DNA of 57,252 nucleotides from a virus. The notes under the pieces were generated by a model that saw only the letters and a program-made list of their open reading frames with translations, ran no database searches and was not told where the DNA came from. Positions 49,724 through 57,252 of this stretch are shown piece after piece. Position numbers and translations under genes: made by a program. The DNA is taken from positions 1 to 57,252 of the IMG/VR virus record IMGVR_UViG_3300025128_000041. One strand, written 5' to 3'. Numbering within the stretch: position 1 is the stretch's first letter; each line of letters starts with the position of its first letter.

Positions 49724-52672
49724 TTAGTCTCCTTTAAGTTTTTCGACTTCAGCCGAAAGTTCTTGAATTGCTTTAATTAACATGGGTATAACTGCTGTTG
49801 GCCCTACCCTCTGCCTTCCATCAGCCTCATCTTCTGACCACATATCAAACCCATCTTTTAATGATGAATGCTTGTCTATAGCCTCTTTTACTTCTTGAGC
49901 AATAAAACCGTGTTGGTATTCGTCACTGTTATAGCGGTTTTCTGAATCCGCTACATGAGCATTTAACTCTTCGGGTATATCTTTTTCTTTACGATACCTA
50001 AATGTTCTAGGTCTAAGATCATTAATAAAAGATAACCCAACTACTTCGTCTTCAATTTCTTCTTTAATTCGTTCGTCAGAAGGATTAGCCCAAGTAGTGC
50101 CTCCCATAGAACAATTCGTATCAGTTGTGCCGTTACCGAAAACGAAAGTGTTGTTCCCAGTTCCAGTAACCTCTTGTCCCATAACTATTTCATTAGACAC
50201 GGTTGCTGAACTAGTACGAGCAGCCTGACCAATAACTACGTTAGCAGCCCCTGTGGTAAGCAAAACGCTAGAGTTTCCCGCAGAAGATCCTATGAGAATA
50301 TTGTTGTCCCCAGTTGTTAGATTTGAACCACAACTACCTCCTATTGCTATATTATTAACAGCCGAAGTAGCTTGCCACATAGCAGCATAACCAATTCCTA
50401 CGTTATGCTCACCTGTAAGAGCTTTTTGTGCGCCGTAGCCAAGGGCAGTGTTATAGGAAGCTGTTGTATTAGCTAAAAGAGTTTGATAACCAATAGCGAC
50501 ATTAGCTAACCCAGTGGTATTAGCTCTTAATGCCTCTAACCCCATTGCTACGTTATAATAACCTGTAGTGTTACTAAACATAGAGTCAAATCCCATAGAG
50601 GTGTTGTTTGCGCCATTGTTACTATATAAGGCTCTAAAACCAACCGCCGTACCAGCATCTGCCGTAGTATTTGTATACAACGCCTGATGACCAATAGCGG
50701 TCATGCGATCACCTGTTGTGTTACCACTAAGGGCGGTAACGCCTACAGCTACATTGTAATCAGCGGTTGTGTTGCTTTGCAGAGCAGCAGAACCTACAGC
50801 CACATTAGCTGTTCCAGTAGTGTTTGCGTAAAGTGCCAACCTTGCAAGGGCGGTGTTGTTATCAGCGGTGGTATTGCTGTATAAGGCTTTGTAGCCAACA
50901 GCGGTGTTTTCTTGACCTGTGGTGTTTTGTTTAAATGCCTCTGAGCCAGCGGTTGTGTTGTAACCACCTGTAGTAGTATTTTCCATCGAGCCATAACCCA
51001 GAGAGGTGTTGTCACTAGCTGTGGTGTTAGCGTACAACGCATTCATACCCAAGCCTGTGTTATTCCCACCCGTAGTGGTGCTTAACAATGCCTGAGATCC
51101 CACCGCAGTATTCTGAGTGGCTGTCGTGTTGGCCGTTAAAGCAGTATATCCAACTGATGTGTTGTTATTTCCCGTGGTGTTAGCTTTTCCAGCACGAAAA
51201 CCAACAGCAACACCACCTGTTCCTGATGTGTTCCCGCTTAATGTCTCATGACCTACCCCTGTGTTGCCACTTACAGTAGTTTGAGCATCTAACGAACCAT
51301 AACCAATTGCTACATTGTTGCCGCCCGTGGTTAATGCGTCACCAGAGTTAGCTCCAACTAATACGTTAGTTTCACCTGTTGTTATATGATCTCCAGCAAC
51401 GTAACCAATTGCTACGTTCCCACCATTTCCCGTAGTGACCCGTAACAACGCATCTTTACCAACAGCTACGTTAGCAGTTGAAGTAGTGGCTGCACTTAAC
51501 GCATAGTCACCTAATGCAGTGTTAAAAGTACCAGTGGTCAGGGCATCTCCAGCCCTGTGGCCCATAATTGTGTTTTGTGCGCCCGTTGTTATTGAACCGC
51601 CAGCATTAAAACCAACCGCTGTATTAAATCCACCTGCAGTGGCTGAAACCAAAGCACTTGAACCAACCGCTGTGTTTTTATCTGCTGTAGTAGCTGCACT
51701 TAAAGCAACAGTGCCTACTGCCACGTTGTCAGCACCAGTTGTCAAAGCATCTCCTGCACCATAGCCCACCGCTGTGTTATTGTCTGCGGTGGTGGCTGCC
51801 GAAAGTGCTACATATCCAACAGCAACATTCGATGTGCCAGTGGTGTTAGCACCTAAAGCACCATGTCCAATAGCTGTGTTGTTGTTTGCGGTTGTATTGG
51901 CATCTAACGCACCCCCTCCAACAGCAACATTACTTATACCTGTAGTGTTTGCCGTTAAAGCCTGATATCCAACAGCAACATTTTGACCATCAGAACCAGC
52001 GTCTTGTACTTTAAGAGCTTCAAACCCAACTGCGACAGCTCTGCCAGCAGCATCTTCTGTAAGAAGTGCGCTAGAACCAATAGCTACATTATATGATCCA
52101 CCAGTTAAAGCTCCACCAGCGTTGTCGCCAATCAAGGTATTATCAGACCCAGTAGTTAGAGCATCGCCAGAAGCTTCGCCTATAGCCACATTATCTGTAC
52201 CTGTGGTAAGTCCTGTGCCAAACGCACCGCTACCCAGCCCTACATTGCCTGTACCGCCTAGTACGTCTAGGACATCAGTGACCGCTGCACCAGAACCGCC
52301 ACCATCGGTAGCCACCATGCGGATACCGCCGTTTGGTATGACCACATTTGCGCCTGTTCCTGCGGTTAGTGTAACCGTATCGCCAGCGGAGTTTTGTACT
52401 ACCCATACGTTAGAAAGAGTATTTGGAGCTAACGTGACCGTACAAGCCTGTGAGAGAGATCCTGTGAGGGTAAGGGCCATCGAGCGAAAGGCATCACTAG
52501 ATCCATCTGCCATCGTTATGGTAGCGGTACTAGCGTCCGAAAGAGCCTCGCTTCCTGTCCCGAATTTTTCAGCGATTAGCTCCAAATTAGTATTTGTGCT
52601 TGTTCCCCAAGTTCCCGATTCATCGCCAGTGGCGATCTCTTTTAATCTTAAGTCATTAACGTAAGTTGCCAT
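49724..52672 (-). CDS. Tail fibre with repeats and S74 chaperone
   Basis: The 982-residue protein has an N-terminal attachment region (residues 1-130). About 40 copies of a 17-residue repeat of NTAVGYGALxANTTGxx form follow, giving long trimeric beta structures. The C-terminus (from DERIKEEIEDE) is an S74-type intramolecular chaperone: GFIAQEV and AIQELSAEVEKLKGD give the coiled coil. The chaperone cuts itself off at a Ser-Asp after folding. The fibre would bind the host surface. Copy-number change in the repeats is expected. Confidence 0.88.
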   Translation of the reverse strand: MATYVNDLRLKEIATGDESGTWGTSTNTNLELIAEKFGTGSEALSDASTATITMADGSSDAFRSMALTLTGSLSQACTVTLAPNTLSNVWVVQNSAGDTVTLTAGTGANVVIPNGGIRMVATDGGGSGAAVTDVLDVLGGTGNVGLGSGAFGTGLTTGTDNVAIGEASGDALTTGSDNTLIGDNAGGALTGGSYNVAIGSSALLTEDAAGRAVAVGFEALKVQDAGSDGQNVAVGYQALTANTTGISNVAVGGGALDANTTANNNTAIGHGALGANTTGTSNVAVGYVALSAATTADNNTAVGYGAGDALTTGADNVAVGTVALSAATTADKNTAVGSSALVSATAGGFNTAVGFNAGGSITTGAQNTIMGHRAGDALTTGTFNTALGDYALSAATTSTANVAVGKDALLRVTTGNGGNVAIGYVAGDHITTGETNVLVGANSGDALTTGGNNVAIGYGSLDAQTTVSGNTGVGHETLSGNTSGTGGVAVGFRAGKANTTGNNNTSVGYTALTANTTATQNTAVGSQALLSTTTGGNNTGLGMNALYANTTASDNTSLGYGSMENTTTGGYNTTAGSEAFKQNTTGQENTAVGYKALYSNTTADNNTALARLALYANTTGTANVAVGSAALQSNTTADYNVAVGVTALSGNTTGDRMTAIGHQALYTNTTADAGTAVGFRALYSNNGANNTSMGFDSMFSNTTGYYNVAMGLEALRANTTGLANVAIGYQTLLANTTASYNTALGYGAQKALTGEHNVGIGYAAMWQATSAVNNIAIGGSCGSNLTTGDNNILIGSSAGNSSVLLTTGAANVVIGQAARTSSATVSNEIVMGQEVTGTGNNTFVFGNGTTDTNCSMGGTTWANPSDERIKEEIEDEVVGLSFINDLRPRTFRYRKEKDIPEELNAHVADSENRYNSDEYQHGFIAQEVKEAIDKHSSLKDGFDMWSEDEADGRQRVGPTAVIPMLIKAIQELSAEVEKLKGD
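50150..52200. repeat. 51-bp tandem coding repeats in fibre gene
   Basis: A 51-base unit (17 codons) is repeated about 40 times, with third-position variation. It encodes the NxAxGxxAL blocks. Long open frames on the plus strand over this zone are by-products of the repeat. The unit count is approximate. Confidence 0.75.
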
Positions 52673-53374
52673 TTATGCTACCTCTTTCCAGTCTGCTGTC
52701 TGGCTATCGTCAATAGCCGTCCAATTTGGTGTTTGACTTGTACTAACTGCTGACCAGCTCGCCGTTTGTGAATCATCAACCAAGCTCCAAATGTTTGGAG
52801 TCGTTGTTGAAACTGTAATTGAATTTCCTGTGACCCCAACAACGGAGTCACCATTGATGCTAACGCTTGCGGTATACGCTGTAAGCGCCGTACTACTAAC
52901 CGTAACTGTATTGCTTGTGATAAGCGTAATAGTTCCAACCGAAACTGTTGCAGCGTTTCCTGTCGGGGATACTGTTGCTGTCCCTGTAGCTGTAACCGAT
53001 CCCAGCCCAACTGTACCAGCGTTACCACTTGGCGATACATTTGCATCAGCCGATACCGAAACCGATCCAACGGATACTGTAGCCGCGCTTCCGCTTGGTG
53101 ATACATTTGCCGTACCCGTGACACTAACCGAACCAACGCTCCCAGTAACAGAATTACCAGAAGGAGAGACATCCGCATCAGCGGATACAGATACTGAGCC
53201 GACAGAGACTGTCGCCGAGTTGCCAGTAAGCGTAACATTTGCATCCGCGCTGACTGAGACAGAGCCGACAGACGTTGTACTAGCCGGGAATGCAGACCCA
53301 TTGCCCCACGTTCCGTCTCCCCATCCGTGAGAGGACGAATTCCATCCATCAAATGCAACTTTAACATCTGCCAC
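52673..53374 (-). CDS. Repeat structural protein (233 aa)
   Basis: The 233-residue product has five to six tandem 22-residue units with SVGSVSVSADANVSPSGN-type sequence (DNA period 66). It starts MADVKVAFDGWNSSSHGWGDG and ends with short QTASW/QTPNW repeats. The pattern suits an extended beta-solenoid or fibre spacer. A tail-associated role follows from position before the fibre gene. No enzyme motif was seen. Confidence 0.65.
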   Translation of the reverse strand: MADVKVAFDGWNSSSHGWGDGTWGNGSAFPASTTSVGSVSVSADANVTLTGNSATVSVGSVSVSADADVSPSGNSVTGSVGSVSVTGTANVSPSGSAATVSVGSVSVSADANVSPSGNAGTVGLGSVTATGTATVSPTGNAATVSVGTITLITSNTVTVSSTALTAYTASVSINGDSVVGVTGNSITVSTTTPNIWSLVDDSQTASWSAVSTSQTPNWTAIDDSQTADWKEVA

Positions 53375-53382
53375 ATTATGCC

Positions 53383-53859
53383 TTACGCAATCCTGATTAT
53401 CGCGTTACTTGCATCTGCTGTTGGAAATGCAATGGTAAAGTCACCGCTTGTTGAAGTCTTGTCTGCGCCAAAGTCCAAGACAACTACGGCTCTGTTAGCT
53501 GATCCTGCTGTAGTAGAGGAATTATAAATCAACGCCCCTCTTGCCGTAATTGAACTGCTTGACCAAGTGCTGTCGGCAAAATCGGTTAATGCTGTTGTAC
53601 CTGATGAACTTGGAGTTACATTAGTAAGTGTATTACCGCCAGCGGTATACCCTGTGCCTGTAGCAGAAACCTCGTTAGTCGTTGCATAAGCCGTAGTAGA
53701 CGCTGACATAGTTGCACTACTAGTATACAAAGCAATCTTAAACGTATTGCCTGTACCTGTGGTAGTGGTCGTTCCTCCACCAGAACCGTTCTGAAAATTA
53801 TGAATTCCTTGCAACAGCTCAGATTTAAAGCTCGTGGACACAGCTTGGGTGATAGCCAA
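53383..53859 (-). CDS. Putative structural protein (158 aa)
   Basis: The 158-residue product is rich in Ser, Thr, Ala and Gly with beta pattern (KSELLQGIHNFQ, FKIALYTSSATM). I recognise the KIALYTSSA type from phage tail or fibre-associated proteins. No catalytic motif is visible. It starts with a GGAG element upstream. Confidence 0.65.
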   Translation of the reverse strand: MAITQAVSTSFKSELLQGIHNFQNGSGGGTTTTTGTGNTFKIALYTSSATMSASTTAYATTNEVSATGTGYTAGGNTLTNVTPSSSGTTALTDFADSTWSSSSITARGALIYNSSTTAGSANRAVVVLDFGADKTSTSGDFTIAFPTADASNAIIRIA

Positions 53860-53860
53860 T

Positions 53861-54151
53861 TTATAGTCTCCTTATAATATCAGCCATATCTTCATGGCCC
53901 TGTTTACTCAGCATATTATGCAATGTTGTTTGATTGCTTAATATTGCATCCTGACACGCCTGTACTATTACATAATACATACGCTGTTTAAACGCTTCTG
54001 CTTGCGCTTTTAATACTGGATCAGTTCCTTCGGATATGCTAATAATCTTTTCACAAGCTCTTTTCGCAATTTCTTCTGGAGTAAAACCTCTATGCTCTGT
54101 GGTTTCTACGCTTACACTGCCTGATGACATACCTACGTCCATTGTAAACAT
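53861..54151 (-). CDS. Hypothetical late protein (96 aa)
   Basis: The 96-residue product has EIAKRACEKIISISEGTDPVLKAQAEAFKQRMYYVIVQACQDAI, mostly helical with two Cys. GTTTAAAC at 53986 encodes Phe-Lys. It starts at the stop of the adaptor gene. I recall similar proteins in marine phages, function unknown. Confidence 0.6.
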   Translation of the reverse strand: MFTMDVGMSSGSVSVETTEHRGFTPEEIAKRACEKIISISEGTDPVLKAQAEAFKQRMYYVIVQACQDAILSNQTTLHNMLSKQGHEDMADIIRRL

Positions 54152-54792
54152 CAGCTAGTCCTCATCTTGATTTGGCCTGTACGGTACGCATCAGTTCGAT
54201 CATAACCGTCTGCTTCTAACTTTAATTGCCCTAAAGATGTATCAAATTGATTTTGATATAATTGAATTACATCAGGCTCGCCTTTCATAAATATATAAGC
54301 TTGCACTAACGCTCCATACAACAAGGCATTATCTGCATTAGTTCCAAGCCAGCTTGTTCCATCTCCCGCTGTAGTAATAGATGTTGGTTTATAAAAGTAA
54401 TGAAGCTCTGCCGTATAGTTTGATCCGGGCGTAGGGCCAATTATAAATGTTGTGTCATCAAACAAAGCATAATACTTAGGAACACCTGTAGTAGCGCTTA
54501 CAGGATAAAGCTCACGCATATAGTTAACATCTTTAAATATCAAATACTCATAACCAGAATCATTAATCGCCAATGAATATGGAAACAAAAAGTCTGAAGG
54601 AGTTGATAGATAAGCACTACTAGATGTTAACGTTCCAGTAACATTCTTTCTGAAGTTAGGAAGCTGAACCGTTCTTAGTATCGTTTCTTCTGCTGAAACA
54701 ACAAAACGTGCAATGTTATTGCTAAAGGTTGTCTCAGTATTTTCAGTATAATCTTTAATTGCTTGAGTTAATGTAGTATATGTCCACGCCAT
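54151..54792 (-). CDS. Putative head-tail adaptor (213 aa)
   Basis: The 213-residue product has LTQAIKDYTENTETTFSNNIARFVVSAEETILRTVQLPNFRKN and later PSDFLFPYSLAI, YALFDDTTFIIGPTPGSNYTAELHYFYKP. This layout is that of podovirus adaptors or tail accessory factors that attach to the portal. It is placed between neck genes. The family fit is by pattern. Confidence 0.65.
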   Translation of the reverse strand: MAWTYTTLTQAIKDYTENTETTFSNNIARFVVSAEETILRTVQLPNFRKNVTGTLTSSSAYLSTPSDFLFPYSLAINDSGYEYLIFKDVNYMRELYPVSATTGVPKYYALFDDTTFIIGPTPGSNYTAELHYFYKPTSITTAGDGTSWLGTNADNALLYGALVQAYIFMKGEPDVIQLYQNQFDTSLGQLKLEADGYDRTDAYRTGQIKMRTS

Positions 54793-55136
54793 TATGATGT
54801 ACTCACTGTTACGTTTCCGGCTTTAACGTGTATATCCAAACCAACAGTCCTGCTACCAAGCTCGCTTATACCACCACCAACAGGATCAAAAGCAAACATT
54901 CTTCTTGAATCAGATAACGCTTTAGGCGGTCTTGGATTTCTAAGAGCTTGAGGATCTGAAATACTCATTCGGCCTAATTCATATTGAGGGTTATCTTTAT
55001 CAAGCTGATCATAACCAACCCTAAAACCAGTATCCCTTCCATCCCTAATTAATGGGACTAAATCACTTAGCTTGTATCTAAAGCCAGTTATATCGCAATA
55101 TCCAAAAGCATACTTGCCGCTAGCATAGATACTCAT
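54792..55136 (-). CDS. Hypothetical neck-region protein (114 aa)
   Basis: The 114-residue product includes KYAFGYCDITGFRYKLSDLVPLIRDGRDTGFRVGYDQLD. This family occurs beside adaptor genes in several marine phages, but its function is unknown to me. It overlaps both neighbours by a few bases. It may be a small neck or collar protein. Confidence 0.65.
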   Translation of the reverse strand: MSIYASGKYAFGYCDITGFRYKLSDLVPLIRDGRDTGFRVGYDQLDKDNPQYELGRMSISDPQALRNPRPPKALSDSRRMFAFDPVGGGISELGSRTVGLDIHVKAGNVTVSTS

Positions 55137-55828
55137 ACTGTTCTATAGCCTCCCGGCGTAAAGAACAATGATGACTTATCACGATCTGCATCAGCCGCTA
55201 ATGACCATTGCTCTTCATATACCTGCTTTAACATAGGTATTCTATCTGCCGACTCTGGCTTTTTAAGGCTAATTTGATAAGCAAGTCCGGCAACCATACA
55301 TGGCAAATACCTAGCAGGTATATCTACATTATTAGTTGCAGGGCTACCTGTGTCTTCAACCCTTTGCAAATAATAATAAACCAGTGTGTATGTAGCCGTT
55401 GAATCAGGCACAGGCCAAAGGTTCATTGATATTGCTGCCGGATCTTTTTCCAACCAATACTGCAAAGGCTTAGATGACGATAGCTTGTTTGTTAAATGAG
55501 CAAACTGACTAACTGATATTCTAGTTAGCATTTGATCTGTCTGCTTACTAGTATCACCAGCATCGGTTCTTATAAACGCCTCTACAATATCCAACACATC
55601 GCCATCAAAGGTATACCTTGCGGTTCCAGATGTTATTGCTTGAGTGCCTTCTTGAATTGTCCAAAGGTTTAAACCTCTATTTTGCCATTCAAGAAATAAC
55701 AGATCCAAGCTGCGTCTAGCTGTTCTATAGTCATAACCGCTCTTCGCTTCCAACCCAGCACGCTCAAACGACTCTTCGACTATATCTCCAAGATCTAAAT
55801 TAAATGTGTAGGTTCCGCTAGTAGCCAT
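55133..55828 (-). CDS. Putative tail accessory factor (231 aa)
   Basis: The 231-residue product has DLGDIVEESFERAGLEAKSGYDYRTARRSLDLLFLEWQNRGLNLWTI, a helical start like P22 gp4-type tail accessory factors. YLPCMVAGLAYQISLKKP and LKQVYEEQWSLAADADRDKSS follow. It would form the first ring under the portal. The ATG has an upstream AAAG element and overlaps the neighbour. Confidence 0.7.
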   Translation of the reverse strand: MATSGTYTFNLDLGDIVEESFERAGLEAKSGYDYRTARRSLDLLFLEWQNRGLNLWTIQEGTQAITSGTARYTFDGDVLDIVEAFIRTDAGDTSKQTDQMLTRISVSQFAHLTNKLSSSKPLQYWLEKDPAAISMNLWPVPDSTATYTLVYYYLQRVEDTGSPATNNVDIPARYLPCMVAGLAYQISLKKPESADRIPMLKQVYEEQWSLAADADRDKSSLFFTPGGYRTV

Positions 55829-55831
55829 ACT

Positions 55832-56050
55832 TTACTTCTTCGTGGTTTTTTTAGCTGGAGCTTTTTTAACAGCAGGTTCTTTTTTAGGCTCTGCTTTTTT
55901 AGGAGCTAATGCCTTTAGCGCTGCATCTGCTTCCTTCTTTGTATAAGGCCCAACATCCACAACTTCGTCTTCAGCATTTGCAATTTGATATACAGGATCT
56001 CCTGTAAGCAAGCTGTAGCCATTTTCAACTACCTTTAGTTTATCAGCCAT
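55832..56050 (-). CDS. Small protein with histone-like Lys/Ala tail (72 aa)
   Basis: The 72-residue product starts MADKLKVVENGYSLLTGDPVYQ and ends with Lys/Ala/Pro repeats (PKKAEPKKEPAVKKAPAKKTTKK) typical of histone H1-like tails. It may bind DNA or stabilise the packaged genome. It lies near other basic genes. Function is inferred from composition. Confidence 0.6.
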   Translation of the reverse strand: MADKLKVVENGYSLLTGDPVYQIANAEDEVVDVGPYTKKEADAALKALAPKKAEPKKEPAVKKAPAKKTTKK

Positions 56051-56062
56051 AATTCCTCCGAA

Positions 56063-56197
56063 TTACTTCTTAGGTCGTTTCTTTTTGTTGACTCCAACCT
56101 TCTTCATTGGCTTGCCAACCATTCTACCGCCCCGCATAGCCTTAGGCCGCTTCTTCTTGTTCACCCCAACTTTCTTCATTGGCTTCTTTCCGGGCAT
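56063..56197 (-). CDS. Basic miniprotein with internal duplication (44 aa)
   Basis: The 44-codon product starts MPGKKPMKKVGVNKKKRPKA. The core GVNKKKRPK repeats after 22 residues, and the DNA repeat is about 50 bases long. It is nearly half Lys and Arg. It is preceded by a GGAA element and fills the gap between genes. A nucleic-acid-binding role is likely but unproven. Confidence 0.65.
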   Translation of the reverse strand: MPGKKPMKKVGVNKKKRPKAMRGGRMVGKPMKKVGVNKKKRPKK

Positions 56198-56198
56198 C

Positions 56199-56828
56199 TT
56201 AATTTTCCTTAAGTTGTTTATAAAACTGTTCTCTTAATTCAAAGATATGAGATGGCTCTGAATCTTTAAACATGGCTTCATAATATCCAGTAGGCTTTAA
56301 CTTGTAAGCGGCTTCTTGCAACTTATCAAGCCTTTGGATGAATATCATGGCATATATCTCTTCTTCATCTGGCGGGATTAAAAGACTGCTTGTGTCATAC
56401 TTAACAGGAGCATCATCTTCATAATCAAGCATTCCTTCATGCTCTTCATCATCTGGATGAAAACCCATTACCCAAAGATTCTTATCACCAAATGCACCAT
56501 TAGCTATTCCATGATTAATGCCAATTAATCTTTGATGAAACTCTTCAGGCTCTTCTTGATACTGCGTATCTGCAATAATCGTTAAGTCTTTGTTATCATT
56601 AAAGTTTTCTAAAATATCAAACACAGGCCAATAACTCTTAAGGTGTTTAAACGTTATAACAACCTTATCGTCATTCCACGCTCTTCTTGCATACGGGCAT
56701 GGAGACATCCCGTTATAACGATCATCAGGCTCTTCTAGCCAGTTAAAAGACCACTCTCTGATCTCCTTACGAATAGTATATTCCCGTATACTATTTGTTT
56801 TATTAGCTAGGTATTCGAGCTTTGCCAT
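56199..56828 (-). CDS. Hypothetical late protein (209 aa)
   Basis: The 209-residue product starts MAKLEYLANKTNSIREYTIRKE, has SFNWLEEPDDRYNGMSPCPYARRAW and is acidic. The 5' part is also present at 1-235. The ATG at 56828 is preferred because that start is conserved in both copies. The segment PCPYARRAWNDDKV is a familiar piece of marine phage and cyanophage hypothetical proteins. Function is unknown. Confidence 0.75.
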   Translation of the reverse strand: MAKLEYLANKTNSIREYTIRKEIREWSFNWLEEPDDRYNGMSPCPYARRAWNDDKVVITFKHLKSYWPVFDILENFNDNKDLTIIADTQYQEEPEEFHQRLIGINHGIANGAFGDKNLWVMGFHPDDEEHEGMLDYEDDAPVKYDTSSLLIPPDEEEIYAMIFIQRLDKLQEAAYKLKPTGYYEAMFKDSEPSHIFELREQFYKQLKEN

Positions 56829-57165
56829 AACCACGATGCGATTTAACCGGCCCACCAGCCTTCATCATTGGCGGTCTTTCGACTTCAGTAAAAGCAGGTC
56901 TTGCTTTGGCTATTGCAGGCATTTTATATCCTCCTAATAGCTTATTAGTCCCACTTCCTCTCTCTCCCCTTCTAGATTGCCTTGTAAACTCTTCACTAGA
57001 TGGGATTGAACGATCAGAATAAATTCTTCCAAAATTTGTCGGATCTCTTAAATCTCTTCTACTTTGCTTAGTTCTTCCAGCAACAGCCCTCTCCGAAGCG
57101 CTTAAGGTTTTTATCTCGCCCCTTGCTTTATCTTCTTTAAGAGCATTTGATTCATACTCAGACAT
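56803..57165 (-). CDS. Variable basic protein (120 aa)
   Basis: The 120-residue basic product starts MSEYESNALKEDKARGEIK. It has Arg/Ser-rich blocks (SRRDLRDPTNFGRIYSDRSIPS, RQSRRGERGSG) and ends RGYGKARIPS. It overlaps the next gene by 26 bases. It is absent from the left copy of this locus, so it is an accessory gene that varies between strains. No domain is recognised. It may be a small virion protein. Confidence 0.65.
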   Translation of the reverse strand: MSEYESNALKEDKARGEIKTLSASERAVAGRTKQSRRDLRDPTNFGRIYSDRSIPSSEEFTRQSRRGERGSGTNKLLGGYKMPAIAKARPAFTEVERPPMMKAGGPVKSHRGYGKARIPS

Positions 57166-57252
57166 TAACCATTCTTCCTGAAATATTGAGTACGAGCTGC
57201 ACCGCTTCCACGAGCAATTGTTTTAGGCTCACCTACTAAGCTGCCACCACTC
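57165..57252 (-). CDS. 3' end of the basic late protein, cut by edge
   Basis: The final 28 codons match the gene at 263-487 in amino acid sequence, ending RTQYFRKNG. The stop overlaps the ATG of the 120-residue gene. It is the same gene seen at the other contig end. Confidence 0.8.
   Translation of the reverse strand, partial: SGGSLVGEPKTIARGSGAARTQYFRKNG

Larger units (their letters stand above)
52..56652. repeat. GTTTAAAC palindrome family, 47 copies
   Basis: The exact palindrome starts at 52, 5407, 8104, 9614, 10121, 10568, 10908, 11574, 12018, 12258, 12731, 13595, 14819, 15270, 16030, 16616, 17142, 17964, 18512, 18945, 19055, 19821, 20204, 20633, 22134, 23175, 24352, 24942, 25291, 26000, 27246, 27468, 29291, 30652, 30791, 32350, 34996, 36982, 37292, 39498, 41027, 43521, 45629, 47160, 53986, 55667 and 56645. 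About one is expected by chance. Site 52 is the redundant twin of 56645. Twenty-nine lie between 9.6 and 27.5 kb. Capsid and fibre genes have almost none. Function is unknown. Confidence 0.93.
56594..57252. repeat. Right copy of terminal redundancy, with gene insertion
   Basis: This is the right-hand partner of bases 1-350. Between the two matching blocks it holds an additional 120-codon gene that the left copy lacks. The first 125 bases are identical, and the following part has substitutions at about 1 in 12 positions, as expected for two related strains or a recombination join. Confidence 0.85.

Noticed and set aside
49724-52672. Long plus-strand frames opposite the tail fibre
   Set aside because: They follow from the 51-base tandem repeats on the minus strand. 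Their protein sequence is low-complexity and they lack Shine-Dalgarno elements.
52678-53376. Second minus-strand frame of 232 codons over the repeat protein
   Set aside because: It is a shadow of the repeat gene. The chosen frame has the regular Ser/Val/Gly repeat and a natural start.
1-57252. Possible CRISPR array or integrase/attachment module
   Set aside because: No short regular repeat-spacer array, recombinase or att-like repeats were seen. The repeat sets present are coding repeats, iterons or the palindrome.

Overview
The window is almost certainly the complete, or slightly more than complete, genome of a virulent tailed dsDNA phage of podovirus type. The calls rest on reading motifs by eye; no database search was run. 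The head genes are a large P22-type portal, an HK97-type capsid and a scaffold. No tape-measure protein or tail sheath is visible. Three very large proteins suited to DNA ejection and a repeat-built tail fibre complete the virion. An M15 endolysin with an inner-membrane spanin and a lipoprotein spanin implies a Gram-negative host. Several small lysine-rich and glycine-rich families resemble ones I associate with uncultured marine phages, so a marine source is likely. I cannot name the host. No integrase, DNA polymerase, RNA polymerase, CRISPR array or convincing tRNA was seen.

The two ends match imperfectly. Bases 1-240 match 56594-56833 and bases 268-350 match 57170-57252. The right-hand copy carries an extra gene of about 0.3 kb between the two blocks. 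The simplest reading is a circular or terminally redundant genome of about 56.6-56.9 kb, assembled from a population with two versions of this junction.

Layout: (a) 10.5 kb down to 0.26 kb, continuing across the circle from 57.2 to 25.7 kb, is one long minus-strand late region. It reads terminase small and large subunits, portal, GroES-like co-chaperonin, scaffold, capsid, connectors, fibre, 2OG oxygenase, possible holins, P22 gp10-like tail protein, three ejection proteins (one of 3268 residues), endolysin, EF-hand membrane protein, basic small proteins and spanins. (b) 10.9-18.9 kb is a plus-strand early region: a SprT-like metallopeptidase, a MoxR/CobS-type AAA+ ATPase, a vWA-like partner, many tiny ATGA-coupled genes, an HNH nuclease, a two-HTH protein and a GIY-YIG nuclease. 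(c) 19.2-22.4 kb (minus) holds a primase-helicase, a PD-(D/E)XK-like protein and a RusA-like resolvase. (d) 22.3-25.7 kb (plus) holds a RecB-like nuclease, a single-strand annealing-like protein, an HNH protein and an XRE-type regulator. Replication probably borrows the host polymerase.

The strongest unexplained signal is the 8-bp palindrome GTTTAAAC. I count 47 copies where about one is expected, and 29 of them lie in the 18 kb of early and replication genes. The copies occur in both permitted reading frames and abut start codons or sit in leaders, so selection appears to act on the DNA. A second shared signal is a TTCGCAACAAGGAG leader before many early genes. A third is a direct-repeat array at 18.9-19.1 kb beside the primase-helicase gene, which looks like a replication origin. 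Long structured non-coding stretches flank the small terminase gene.
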